64,000 bases of DNA from CAVTWJ01 sp964525605 (lineage in GTDB: Bacteria > Oederibacteriota > Muellerivitia > Muellerivitales > Muellerivitaceae): NCBI GenBank assembly GCA_964525605.1, contig CAZGKT010000014.1:11727-75726 (forward strand), read 5' to 3'. Each line of letters starts with the position of its first letter. Position 1 is the stretch's first letter. Positions 35,830-44,141 of the stretch are shown in pieces. Under the pieces are notes generated by a model. It was not told where the DNA came from and did not search any database. It saw only the letters and a program-made list of their open reading frames with translations. Both the position numbers and the translations under genes were made by a program.

Positions 35830-35975
35830 GTCATTGCAAGGTTCAGCCCCAATCGGGGCGGTTTGAACCGTGGCAATCTCAGTTCGCTTTTAGCGGTTAT
35901 CTTTGAAGGCATATTTAAGCTGGGATTGCCAGGTCATAATCGCCCCGCTATTCGCGGGGCATTCCTCGCAATGAC
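35830..35975. repeat. Palindromic dispersed repeat with nested hairpins
   Basis: The element begins GTCATTGC (35830-35837) and ends GCAATGAC (35968-35975). The arms share a layout: outer GTCATTGCnAGG, an inner GC-rich hairpin (AGCCCCAATCGGGGC on the left, GCCCCGCTATTCGCGGGGC on the right), then TGGCAATCyC. It resembles the short palindromic repeats dispersed in many environmental bacterial genomes, MITE- or REP-like. No open frame inside. Confidence 0.75.
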
Positions 35976-36029
35976 AAACCAAATCACTACCCTATCTGGA
36001 TGTCTTGGTGGCGAATATTAGATGTTCGT

Positions 36030-37778
36030 TTATATCTGGATAATCTTGTTCTTGTGGTCCAAGTAGTCCTTGAGCACGTACTGGGTCAACTTGTCGGGGG
36101 CCGGGTAGATGAGCCGGCCCTGGTTGATCCGGTGCATCTGTTCCATAAATTCTCCCTCGCCAAAATAACCCCCGTCGTACTCGTTGCCCATCATGAAGGT
36201 GTTAATGGTGATCTTGTCGTCGGTTACCCGTCGTACTTCCCGCATGGTGGCCTCATAGGTTCGTTCATTGGGGGGGTAGGTCAGGTAAAGGCAGGAGCCC
36301 TCGTAGAAAGCCGTGGGGGCGCCGTCCGTAATTAAAAGGATGCTTTTGTTCCTCGTGTCCGAGTTGGCCAGCTTGACGCGGGCCAGTTCCAGTCCCTTCT
36401 GTAGATTTGTGAAATGTTCAGGGATCATGGCTTTCTGCCGTTCAGCGCCTTCCCTCGAGAAATCCACCCGCAGGTTCACCGCGCCCCCCAGCATGGTCAC
36501 AGGTTTGGGGGCCAGTTCGGGGATGGAACCCACCGAGATGGGCTTCGCGAAGGTGGAAAAACACACGAAAGACAGCTTGTCTTCGGGGTATTCGGTGCGG
36601 ATGAGGGCGTCCAGAGCCAAGGCTAGCTTTTTGGCGTTAAAGAACCTCCCGTAGCGGGACATGGACCCGCTCTGGTCAATGAGCATGACAATGGCGGTGG
36701 AGGCCGCGCCCTTGGTTTCGTGCACCATGAAATCCCGGCTGTCGATCCTGATCCTCCCCGCTTCCGGCGCTTCGGGCGAGCCCAACTGGCGGATGGCGGA
36801 ATTCAGAAGGCTCGAGGGCAGGTCCAGCGAGGTCAGTGAATCGCCGAATTCGAAAGCCTTGGTGGTGGTCATTTCCACATTACCATCGCCCGTATAAGTG
36901 GCGTGGTGGCGTCCCACCCCATCGGTAAAGAGGCGGGAATAGACCTCCTTTAGTGCTTTTTCGCCGATCTTACGGGCCGCACCCGGGGTGATCTTGTAGA
37001 TATCCTCTTCTTCGTTGTAATCCACATCGCCCGTCGCCTTCATGGCCTCGGTGAACTGCTGTTTCAACTCCTCCCGCTTGGCCTCAAAGGCCTGGGCGGC
37101 TTCCTTACCCAAGATCTGCTCCAGGCTCTCGGCTTCCAGATTGAAGAGGTCGCCATATTCCAGTGCGTCCTTGAGCCTATCCTCAAGTTCCTGAAGCTGG
37201 AGAAGCTTTTCCCGCATCTTGTCCGCTTCCTGAGGCGTGGGGGTCTTTGAGCCGGTGAAATCGTATTGGTTGTAAAGCTCTCGTAAGTGCCGCATTCGTT
37301 GAATTTTGCGGACTAGGTCTTCCAGTTGACGGCGGGCCTCCTGAGCGTCCTTTTCACCGGAGCGGGAAACCTGCCAATCCATGGAGAAAAGGGAGGAGGG
37401 ATCGCGGTTTTCAAGGGCTTCCTGCAGCCGCTTGTGAAGGGATCGGTCTTTCCACTTGGAGGCTATCTGATCAAGGGAGGTCTTGGCCCGGCGGATTTCT
37501 TCCTCTAATTTGGTCAAAAGCTCATCCAGATGGAATTGGTCGAGGATGGCGGATTTTTGCTTCTGAATCTCATCCATAAACCCCTGGATGAGCTGTTCCA
37601 GCCCGCTCATTTTAAGGAACTGGTTATAGGGAATACCCCGCTCCTGCAGATGTCGCAGGGCCTCGTCGAAAGTTACATGGTATTGCATCATGAGGTCCTT
37701 CACCGCGTTCACCAGGTCTTGCATGGTGAAGGGTGGCTCGTCCGGTTCGTGCCATTCGGAATAGTCGTGGGTAATCAT
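36030..37778 (-). CDS. VWA domain protein, partner of an AAA+ ATPase
   Basis: 582 residues. The first ~340 residues are largely charged helix with coiled-coil character (e.g. LTKLEEEIRRAKTSLDQIA; REKLLQLQELEDRLKDALE). The C-terminal ~220 residues are a von Willebrand factor A domain with the metal site DQSGS at 368-372 and the later LLITDGAPT. It lies 27 bases after an AAA+ ATPase gene on the same strand. This pairing is the MoxR/chelatase-like arrangement in which the VWA protein links the ATPase to a target. No chlorophyll, cobalamin or gas-vesicle genes are nearby, so the target is unknown. Confidence 0.85.
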   Translation of the reverse strand: MITHDYSEWHEPDEPPFTMQDLVNAVKDLMMQYHVTFDEALRHLQERGIPYNQFLKMSGLEQLIQGFMDEIQKQKSAILDQFHLDELLTKLEEEIRRAKTSLDQIASKWKDRSLHKRLQEALENRDPSSLFSMDWQVSRSGEKDAQEARRQLEDLVRKIQRMRHLRELYNQYDFTGSKTPTPQEADKMREKLLQLQELEDRLKDALEYGDLFNLEAESLEQILGKEAAQAFEAKREELKQQFTEAMKATGDVDYNEEEDIYKITPGAARKIGEKALKEVYSRLFTDGVGRHHATYTGDGNVEMTTTKAFEFGDSLTSLDLPSSLLNSAIRQLGSPEAPEAGRIRIDSRDFMVHETKGAASTAIVMLIDQSGSMSRYGRFFNAKKLALALDALIRTEYPEDKLSFVCFSTFAKPISVGSIPELAPKPVTMLGGAVNLRVDFSREGAERQKAMIPEHFTNLQKGLELARVKLANSDTRNKSILLITDGAPTAFYEGSCLYLTYPPNERTYEATMREVRRVTDDKITINTFMMGNEYDGGYFGEGEFMEQMHRINQGRLIYPAPDKLTQYVLKDYLDHKNKIIQI

Positions 37779-37805
37779 AAAAGATCAGCCTTTAGCTCTT
37801 AGCGG

Positions 37806-39236
37806 TTAGGGATTAGCCTTTTTTTTGGACATCATTGTGGGTTGATAATCGAAAAACTCCCCAACCTTGGCACGCGATAATTTGCCCGTCAGGTGCAGGC
37901 CTTCCAGCACGAATTCCACGCAGGAGGCACGGTAAATCTCCGAGCGCTTGGCCGTCAGGTGCTCCACCGGTTCCCAAATCTGGGGCAGTTGGGAAATGAC
38001 ATCCTTGTACTGGGCGGCGGGGGTGAGATCCGACACGCGAATATGCTTTTCCCCGCTCAAATCAGGCACGCCCGCTTCCAGGTGGGCGGCTTCCATGTGT
38101 TCCTTGAATACCTGGGTCACCGCTTTGTCCATGAGTTTGGCGAAGACTTGGAATTCGGTCACGGTTTCCTCGCGAAAAGGGTCCAGTTCGATCTTGCCCG
38201 AGGTGGAAGTGTAGAGGTAGGCCAGGTCCGACATGCGGGGCACGGCCTCCTCCTCACCCAAAACATAGGCCCGGCGCCGGGAGTTGGCCACCATGGTCTC
38301 GAAATTGGCGATGGAAAGGCGGGCCGACACCCCCGATTTCTGGTTCACGTAGGGGCTCTTGCGGGCCTCCATGGTGATCTGCTCGATGATCTCGGTCATG
38401 AAATCAGGAACGGTCAGTTTTACCTCCCCGTCCTTGGGCAGGTGAGCTTCCTGTTCCATGATCTGAATGCCCAACTTGCGGGTGAGGGGGTAATGGGTGC
38501 GGATTTCGGCGCCGATGCGGTCCTTGAGCTGGGTGATGATCTTGCCGGCCCGGGTGTATTCTTCCGGGTTGGCGGTGAAGAGCAACAATAGATCCAGGTC
38601 GAACCGGATGGGGTAACCTCGTACCTGAATGTCCCGTTCCTCCAATATGTTGAAGAGTGCCACCTGCACCAGGTATTCCAGATCGGGCAATTCGTTCACC
38701 GCGAAAATACCCCGGTTCATGCGGGGGATGAGCCCAAAATGGATGGCTTCCTCACTGGCAAGAGGGTTGCCAGCGGCCACCTTGGCCGGGTCCAGGTCGC
38801 CGATCAGGTCGGCGATCTTAGTGCCGGGGGAGAGGCGCTCTCCGTATCTTGATTCGCGTCCGACCCACTCCACTTCCAGGTTGTCGCCCTTTTCGGCCAG
38901 CTTTTTTCGGCAGGCTCCGCAGATGGGGTGGTAAGGATGGTCGTGAATTTCGCAGCCCTTCACGATAGGGATTTGTTCGTCCAAAAACTGGGCCAGAGAA
39001 CGCATCAAACGGCTCTTGGCCTGGCCTTTTTCTCCCAAAAAAACCATATCGTGGTGCGATAAAAGGGCGTTGATGACCTGGGGAACCACTGTTTCTTCGT
39101 AGCCGTGGATCTCAGGGAAGAGGGGTTTTCCAGTCTTCAGGTGCTTGAGCAGGTTTTGTTCCAACTCTTCCTTGATAGTTTTGTCCGGATATCCGGCGGC
39201 CTTGAGTTGGCCGAGAGTCGTGGCGAGGGGGGGCAT
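37806..39236 (-). CDS. AAA+ ATPase, magnesium-chelatase/MoxR-like, with Cys-rich insertion
   Basis: 476 residues. Walker A GEKGQAKS at 68-75; the Walker-B-like GIFAVNELPDL is near 190, with Asn-Glu in place of the usual Asp-Glu; the TANPEEYTRAG segment near 240 fits a sensor motif. Between Walker A and B is an insertion with CEIHDHPYHPICGACRKK (His and Cys, ~97-114), probably a zinc site. The fold is of the ChlI/MoxR branch. It is cotranscribed with the VWA gene downstream. The ATG at 39236 follows AAGGAA. Role unknown; likely a remodelling ATPase acting on a VWA-recruited protein. Confidence 0.85.
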   Translation of the reverse strand: MPPLATTLGQLKAAGYPDKTIKEELEQNLLKHLKTGKPLFPEIHGYEETVVPQVINALLSHHDMVFLGEKGQAKSRLMRSLAQFLDEQIPIVKGCEIHDHPYHPICGACRKKLAEKGDNLEVEWVGRESRYGERLSPGTKIADLIGDLDPAKVAAGNPLASEEAIHFGLIPRMNRGIFAVNELPDLEYLVQVALFNILEERDIQVRGYPIRFDLDLLLLFTANPEEYTRAGKIITQLKDRIGAEIRTHYPLTRKLGIQIMEQEAHLPKDGEVKLTVPDFMTEIIEQITMEARKSPYVNQKSGVSARLSIANFETMVANSRRRAYVLGEEEAVPRMSDLAYLYTSTSGKIELDPFREETVTEFQVFAKLMDKAVTQVFKEHMEAAHLEAGVPDLSGEKHIRVSDLTPAAQYKDVISQLPQIWEPVEHLTAKRSEIYRASCVEFVLEGLHLTGKLSRAKVGEFFDYQPTMMSKKKANP

Positions 39237-39270
39237 GGGGTTCCTTCCAGGAGTTGGTTTTGATTGTTTT

Positions 39271-39363
39271 ACTCCTTCTCCCCTAGAGGGCGAAGGTTGG
39301 GATGAGGGGGGATTCCTTAAAACAATAACCCCTCACCCTTCCCTCTCCCTCAAGGGGAGAGGG
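39271..39363. repeat. Palindromic dispersed repeat of the CCTTCTCCCC...GAGGGG type
   Basis: The left arm CCTTCTCCCCTAGAGGGCGA and following bases to GATGAGGGG pair with the right arm CCCCTCACCCTTCCC and following CTCTCCCTCAAGGGGAGAGGG, each arm itself containing a CCCC/GGGG hairpin. Found in the gap between divergent genes (AAA+ ATPase and the ThyX-like gene). It resembles a repeat widely dispersed in bacterial genomes. Confidence 0.7.
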
Positions 39364-39503
39364 TTTGTAATGCTGTTCTAAATTCTGAACTATAAAAAAA
39401 TATTACGGGCCTAACAGGGGGGAAGCAAGGGGAAGGGGTCGGTTTTCCCCTTCGATTCCGCTAGAATAGGCCCGCTTTCGAACCCTTGACCTTAAAAGGC
39501 CCC

Positions 39504-41111
39504 ATGTCCAGCCCTATTGAGAACAAACTGCCGGCGTTCCTTTCCCCGGCCCCCAAGATCACCCTGGTCAACGCCTTCCACAAGCCCTTCGACAACGCGG
39601 TGGCCACCGCCCGAACCTGCTATTCGAGCAAGGGCATTATCACCACTGAACAGGTGATGGGCGCTGGGTTGGAGGGACAAGCCAAGGAAGACCGCCTCAA
39701 GAAGCGCGATGACCTGGCCAAGTCCATCTACAAGGCGGGGCATCACACCACACTTCAGCACGCCCATTTCCAGTTCTCGATGGAGAACGTGACGCGCCAG
39801 TTCATTTGGAGTTTTTTGCACAGCCATCCCTTCTATAACTCCGAACAGGTTTCCCAGCGCTACGTGACCGTGGACCCTTCGCAGGTCGCCGTACCGCCCC
39901 TCGCGGGCGAAGCCGAAAAGCTTTACCGCGAGACGGTGGCTTTCCAGACCAAGGCCTATCAGGACTTCACGGAAAAGATGAAACCGGGGGTCGAGAGGGA
40001 ATATTTCGTCCGCTTCAAGAAGATCGACCCCCACGGCAAGAAGGCTTCGGGAGCGGTGCAGAAAAAATCCCAAGAAGTGGCCCGGTATGTTTTGCCCGTG
40101 GCGGCCTTCGCCTATCTCTACCATACAGTCTCCGGGCTTACCCTTTTACGCTATTGGCGCCTTTGCCAGACGCTGGATACGCCCCTGGAACAGCGGCTGG
40201 TGATTGGAAAGATGGTCGAAGCGGTTCTTGAGGTCGCCCCCGAATACCGGGCTGTTCTGGAAAAGCCCTTGGAATTGGAACAAACCGCCGAATTCAAAAT
40301 GGCAGAAGGTTTCCGAGCTTCAGCCCAAACCCACAAGACTTTCCGGGAAGAGTTTGACGCTTCTCTGGGAGGCTATACCTCCAAGCTCGTCGATTATTCC
40401 AAAGAAGGGGAGCGGATGCTGGCTTCTTCCGTTCGGGAAATCTTCGGCCTGCCCACTTCCGCTTTATCCGATGAAGACGCGATTGTCCTGGCGCTTGACC
40501 CGAGCAAAAACAAGTACCTGGGGGAGACGTTGAATGTGACCACCCACAGCAAGCTCTCCCGGGCGCTCTTCCATCCTCATTACACCTTCCGCAAAAAAAT
40601 ATCCCACACGGCGGATTCCCAGGACCAACGCCACCGCATGACTCCGGCCTCCCGGCCTTCACTCTACGCCCTGACGCTGGATGAGCCTGATTACATCGTG
40701 CCGGTCTTGCTGGAACAGGACCAAGCCTTGAAGAAGGAATACTCAGAAATCATGGAACGGACCTGGGAATCCATACGGGGCTTGAAAAAGATGGGAGTCT
40801 CGGACGAGTTCGCGGCCTACCTGTTGCCCAACGCCGTGGCCGTGCGGTTTACCGAATCCTCCGATCTCCTCAACCTGCACCACAAGCACGCCATGCGTCT
40901 TTGCTATAACGCCCAGGAGGAGATCTGGAAGGCCTCGTTGGACGAGGCTAAGCAGGTGAGGGAAACCCATCCCCGCATCGGCAAGTGGCTTTTGCCCCCC
41001 TGCGGACTTCGAAGCCGGGCGGGCACCATACCCGTTTGCCCCGAGGGTGAGCGTTTCTGCGGAGTGGTCGTTTGGAAGAAGGATTTGAAAGAATACCAGA
41101 GAGTGATTTAA
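39504..41111 (+). CDS. Double-domain ThyX-like protein (FAD-dependent thymidylate synthase family)
   Basis: About 535 residues, roughly twice the length of ThyX (220-250). Both halves look like ThyX domains. The C-terminal half has the signature RHR-x7-S (R376-H377-R378 to S386) and a closing AQEEIWKASLDEAKQV. The N-terminal half has HHTTLQHAHFQFSMENVTRQ and SEQVSQRYV, but where RHR should stand it reads LHSH. ThyX makes dTMP from dUMP using FAD, NADPH and methylene-tetrahydrofolate. Active ThyX is a homotetramer with sites shared between subunits, so a fused, asymmetric version is of interest. ATG 39504 chosen over the upstream TTG at 39486. Whether it makes dTMP is uncertain. Confidence 0.85.
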   Translation: MSSPIENKLPAFLSPAPKITLVNAFHKPFDNAVATARTCYSSKGIITTEQVMGAGLEGQAKEDRLKKRDDLAKSIYKAGHHTTLQHAHFQFSMENVTRQFIWSFLHSHPFYNSEQVSQRYVTVDPSQVAVPPLAGEAEKLYRETVAFQTKAYQDFTEKMKPGVEREYFVRFKKIDPHGKKASGAVQKKSQEVARYVLPVAAFAYLYHTVSGLTLLRYWRLCQTLDTPLEQRLVIGKMVEAVLEVAPEYRAVLEKPLELEQTAEFKMAEGFRASAQTHKTFREEFDASLGGYTSKLVDYSKEGERMLASSVREIFGLPTSALSDEDAIVLALDPSKNKYLGETLNVTTHSKLSRALFHPHYTFRKKISHTADSQDQRHRMTPASRPSLYALTLDEPDYIVPVLLEQDQALKKEYSEIMERTWESIRGLKKMGVSDEFAAYLLPNAVAVRFTESSDLLNLHHKHAMRLCYNAQEEIWKASLDEAKQVRETHPRIGKWLLPPCGLRSRAGTIPVCPEGERFCGVVVWKKDLKEYQRVI

Positions 41112-41148
41112 TCATATTGATCAGCTGTGATTTTTGTAAGGAACCACG

Positions 41149-41646
41149 ATGAACCAATTTTTAATAAAGAAGAGGTTGTTGTTATCGGCCGTTCTTTGGA
41201 TTACCGTTTCATACCCTCCAATCGCGGGAGCCGATAACCTACCCACCCCTTCGATTATTAATTCTCCCAATCAGGCCGCTTTGGCAAATGCCTTTCAAAT
41301 CACTGCCTATGAAAAGAGTTTTGAGCCTTTGGGCGTGGCCGGTCAGAACCACCAGGAGGTGGACCTAAGATGCGTATTGAAAAATCTGAGCGAGAAGGAA
41401 ATTCATGGGGTGAGGGGTATCCTTCAATTCACCACGTTATCCGGCGCCAACATCACCCGCCAAGCCCTGGAATCGACCGCGGTGATTGTCCCGGGCCAGT
41501 CGATTTCCTACACCTGGAAGATTCCCTCGGATAGATTCACGGCTAAAGGCCTCAAAAAGTTCAAGAATCTCAAGCTCGATCAGATGCGGCAGGTTTGGTA
41601 TCCCCGGATGATTGTTTTCACCGATGGATCGATCCTCAAGGAGTAA
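41149..41646 (+). CDS. Secreted protein of unknown function
   Basis: 165 residues. N-terminal signal peptide (KKRLLLSAVLWITVSYPPIAGA) then a single compact domain with EVDLRCVLKNLSEKEIHGVRG and a run to ITRQALESTAVIVPGQSISY, a beta-sandwich-like pattern similar to small FxLYD-type domains that describe 'gain of secondary feature' in secreted proteins; the match is too weak to name. AAGGAA stands five bases before the ATG. It is closely followed by the HAD gene (stop and next start nearly touch), so the two may be cotranscribed. Probably periplasmic. Confidence 0.65.
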   Translation: MNQFLIKKRLLLSAVLWITVSYPPIAGADNLPTPSIINSPNQAALANAFQITAYEKSFEPLGVAGQNHQEVDLRCVLKNLSEKEIHGVRGILQFTTLSGANITRQALESTAVIVPGQSISYTWKIPSDRFTAKGLKKFKNLKLDQMRQVWYPRMIVFTDGSILKE

Positions 41647-41658
41647 TTGGAAAACCTT

Positions 41659-42384
41659 ATGACCCACACCCGACTAGTGCTTTTTGACATCGACGGAACC
41701 CTTTTGAGTACTTACCGCAAGGGTTGGGAAGAGCCTTTTACCAGCGCCATAGAAGTCTCCTTTAGGGAAATGAATATCCCGGTGAAAATAGACGCTTCCC
41801 GTTACCGCGCGGGGGGAAAGACCGATCCCCAGATCATCTGGGAACTTTTGGATGGAAATAATGTTTCCGAAGAAGATTTCAACAAGGCCATGCCCCAGAT
41901 TCAAAGAAGGTATTTGAGAAGCCTTCGGGACAAGGTGAAGGGTCCCCAACATGTGCAGTTAAAGCCCGGGATCAAGGAATTGCTGGCTGATCTTGAAACC
42001 CGAAAAGAATTACTTTTGGGTTTATTGACCGGAAATTTTGAAGAGGGTGCCCGTTGGAAACTGGAAACCCATAAACTGAACCGCTATTTCACCTTGGGGG
42101 CATTTGGGGACGGAACCAAAATCAGGGCGGACCTGCCTCCCCGGGCCGTGGCCGAGGCCAAGCGTTTGACCGGACAGGAATTTAAAGGCAAAGAAATTGT
42201 GATCATCGGGGATACCCCCAACGATGTGTTATGCGGCAAGCCCCTGGGGGTCCGCACGATCGCGGTCGCGACCAGTAATTACACGCTTGAACAGCTTCAG
42301 GCTGAATCCCCTGACTACCTCTTTGCCGATTTAACCGATAAAACAAAGGTACTTTCGGCCCTATTGGACCCTCTCCCCGCCTGA
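41659..42384 (+). CDS. HAD superfamily hydrolase (phosphoglycolate phosphatase-like)
   Basis: About 241 residues. HAD motif I is LFDIDGTLL (catalytic Asp-x-Asp) at residue ~8, motif II is LLTGN near 115, and motif IV is IIGDTPNDVLCGKPLG near 180. A helical cap domain lies between motifs I and II, as in subclass I phosphatases such as phosphoglycolate phosphatase. Cytosolic. The substrate is not decided. AAGGAG (41638-41643) lies 3 bases before an in-frame TTG at 41647 and 15 before ATG 41659; the start is therefore unsure by four codons. The ribosome binding site lies in the preceding gene. Confidence 0.88.
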   Translation: MTHTRLVLFDIDGTLLSTYRKGWEEPFTSAIEVSFREMNIPVKIDASRYRAGGKTDPQIIWELLDGNNVSEEDFNKAMPQIQRRYLRSLRDKVKGPQHVQLKPGIKELLADLETRKELLLGLLTGNFEEGARWKLETHKLNRYFTLGAFGDGTKIRADLPPRAVAEAKRLTGQEFKGKEIVIIGDTPNDVLCGKPLGVRTIAVATSNYTLEQLQAESPDYLFADLTDKTKVLSALLDPLPA

Positions 42385-42475
42385 ATTTTTTTTGTGTTTG
42401 GGTAACCGATCCTCGAAGCTTCCCCTATTAGTTAATGCCATGCGAAATGATTAACTTGTTTGAGAGGAGTCTTCC

Positions 42476-43978
42476 GTGAGGTCCAGGGGAGCTTTTAGAT
42501 TAGCCGTTTTATTATTGGGCGGGTTTTGGGCCTATTCTTGTTCACGCCCTTCCGAAACATCCCCCACAAGTCCCTCACATCCATCGAACCCTACAGCGAC
42601 GGCCATCGTAGGAACATCCACTTTTAGCAGCACGCCGACTTCAACCGCTACCCTCATCCATACCCCGACCTCTACGGCCACATCCACTTCAGCCTTTAGT
42701 TCAACGCCAACCTTGAGCCCTACGTCTAGCTTTAGCCCCACTTCCACTTTTTCTTCCACCGCTACAGGAACTTCCACTTTTTCGCCGACAATCACCTACA
42801 CGCCTACTTCGACCGGGACTTTCACCGTTACCTCCATCCCGACTTCCACGAATACCCTGGTTCCGACCGATACCTCAACGGTTACCTCTACCGTCACCCT
42901 GACTTTCACTCCCACCAACAGCCCCACCATCACGGATACCCCCACCGTCACCCTATCGCCAACGGATACCTATACTTCCACCTCGACAAGCACGATCACC
43001 AGCACTTTTACGCCTACCGCCACTTTGACGCTTTCTTTTACCCCCAGCGCCACTTTTTCCCCGACGATCACCGATAGCCCAACGGTCACCTCAACCCTGA
43101 CGACAACTTCAACTTGGACATCGACCTCCACGGTGACCGGTACTTTCACGACCACCTTTACTCCCACAACGACATTTAGCCCTACGGTGACCAATACGGT
43201 TCCACCCACGTCTACCCCCACCCCCACATTGACGGTGACGCTGACATTTACACCCACGCATACATCCACGACGTCCCCGACATTCACGGCAACCTCTAGC
43301 CCAACCATTACCTCTACCCTGACGTCGAGCTTTACCCCTACGGCCACCTCGACCTTTTCTCCCACCTATACCCAAACGAACAGCCCAACCGTCTCCTCTA
43401 CCGCTACTTCCACCTCGACGTCAACCGCCACCTCCACCCGTACTTCGACACCCACGGCGACCAATACGCCCACATCCACTTCAACCGCGACGACTACCAA
43501 CAGTCCTACGCAAACCAACACGCCTACGATTACCTTCACCTCCACCATAACCTCTACCGCGACCATCACCTTCACCCGAACCTTTACCCCGACCGTCACC
43601 TCGACGGCCGCTCCCGTCACTATTACGGTGTCAACGGCTTCGGTTGCCACCAGCATTTCAGCCAGCGGGTTCATCTACACGGCCAGCGGAGGAACCACGG
43701 TGACCGGCGGGTCCTTGAGCCTTACCGCCCATGTGGGCGACACGATCGTTTTGCCCGCCAACGGCACCCATCCGCTTTACTTTGACAATGGCTCCACCAG
43801 CTGTCTCGTGGTCGGAGGAGTCACCGTCAGCGGAACCACCAGCGGTCCCATCACCTACGTGTTCCCCGCGGCGGGCACCTACTATTTCCACTGCGGCAAC
43901 CACGCGAGAACCTGCAGCGCGACCGCTTGCGGGTCCACCGACTGCACGGCCATGGCGGGCACGGTCACAGTGAACTGA
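42476..43978 (+). CDS. Lipoprotein with ~350-residue Thr-rich stalk and cupredoxin head
   Basis: 500 residues. A signal peptide ends in AYSC (Cys22), a lipobox. Residues ~25-378 are a Thr/Ser/Pro array (TxTxT with TP and STS units), among the longest low-complexity tracts in the window. The C-terminal ~120 residues are a cupredoxin: His432 (THPLYF), Cys473 and His476 (FHCGNH) and Met493 (TAMAG) would form a type 1 copper site, with a Cys-rich loop (CSATACGSTDC) inserted between His and Met. This would put a blue copper electron carrier on a long stalk on the cell surface or in the periplasm. GTG start behind GAGGAG. Confidence 0.85.
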   Translation: MRSRGAFRLAVLLLGGFWAYSCSRPSETSPTSPSHPSNPTATAIVGTSTFSSTPTSTATLIHTPTSTATSTSAFSSTPTLSPTSSFSPTSTFSSTATGTSTFSPTITYTPTSTGTFTVTSIPTSTNTLVPTDTSTVTSTVTLTFTPTNSPTITDTPTVTLSPTDTYTSTSTSTITSTFTPTATLTLSFTPSATFSPTITDSPTVTSTLTTTSTWTSTSTVTGTFTTTFTPTTTFSPTVTNTVPPTSTPTPTLTVTLTFTPTHTSTTSPTFTATSSPTITSTLTSSFTPTATSTFSPTYTQTNSPTVSSTATSTSTSTATSTRTSTPTATNTPTSTSTATTTNSPTQTNTPTITFTSTITSTATITFTRTFTPTVTSTAAPVTITVSTASVATSISASGFIYTASGGTTVTGGSLSLTAHVGDTIVLPANGTHPLYFDNGSTSCLVVGGVTVSGTTSGPITYVFPAAGTYYFHCGNHARTCSATACGSTDCTAMAGTVTVN

Positions 43979-43999
43979 GGGATAAAAGTCCCTATTCCC

Positions 44000-44033
44000 A
44001 AAGCTCCCAGGGATAAACCTGGGAGCTTTTTTT
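44000..44033 (+). terminator. Rho-independent terminator after the cupredoxin lipoprotein gene
   Basis: Perfect 12-base-pair stem AAAGCTCCCAGG (44000-44011) with CCTGGGAGCTTT (44018-44029), loop GATAAA, T-run to 44033. Twenty-one bases after the stop. Confidence 0.94.
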
Positions 44034-44141
44034 GTGTCGAAACCCCGTATTCGGTCCAAAAACCTTCTTGCAAAAACCCTCTCTGGCCGAGAAGATAAAA
44101 AACAAAGCCAGCCAAATAGAACCGAATGGAAAGGTGTTTTC

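Noticed and set aside
37893..38591. A 232-codon open frame opposite the AAA+ ATPase gene
   Set aside because: Antisense to conserved AAA+ motifs, His/Gly-rich by codon complement; no support.
42600..43600. Periodic DNA in the stalk genes considered as a CRISPR array or tandem satellite
   Set aside because: There is no fixed repeat unit with unique spacers; the periodicity is at codon level and in frame with a lipoprotein.
42532..43674. Val-rich antisense frames across the cupredoxin stalk
   Set aside because: Reverse translation of ACC/ACG/ACT-rich codons gives Val/Gly/Glu runs; no start signals and no domain.
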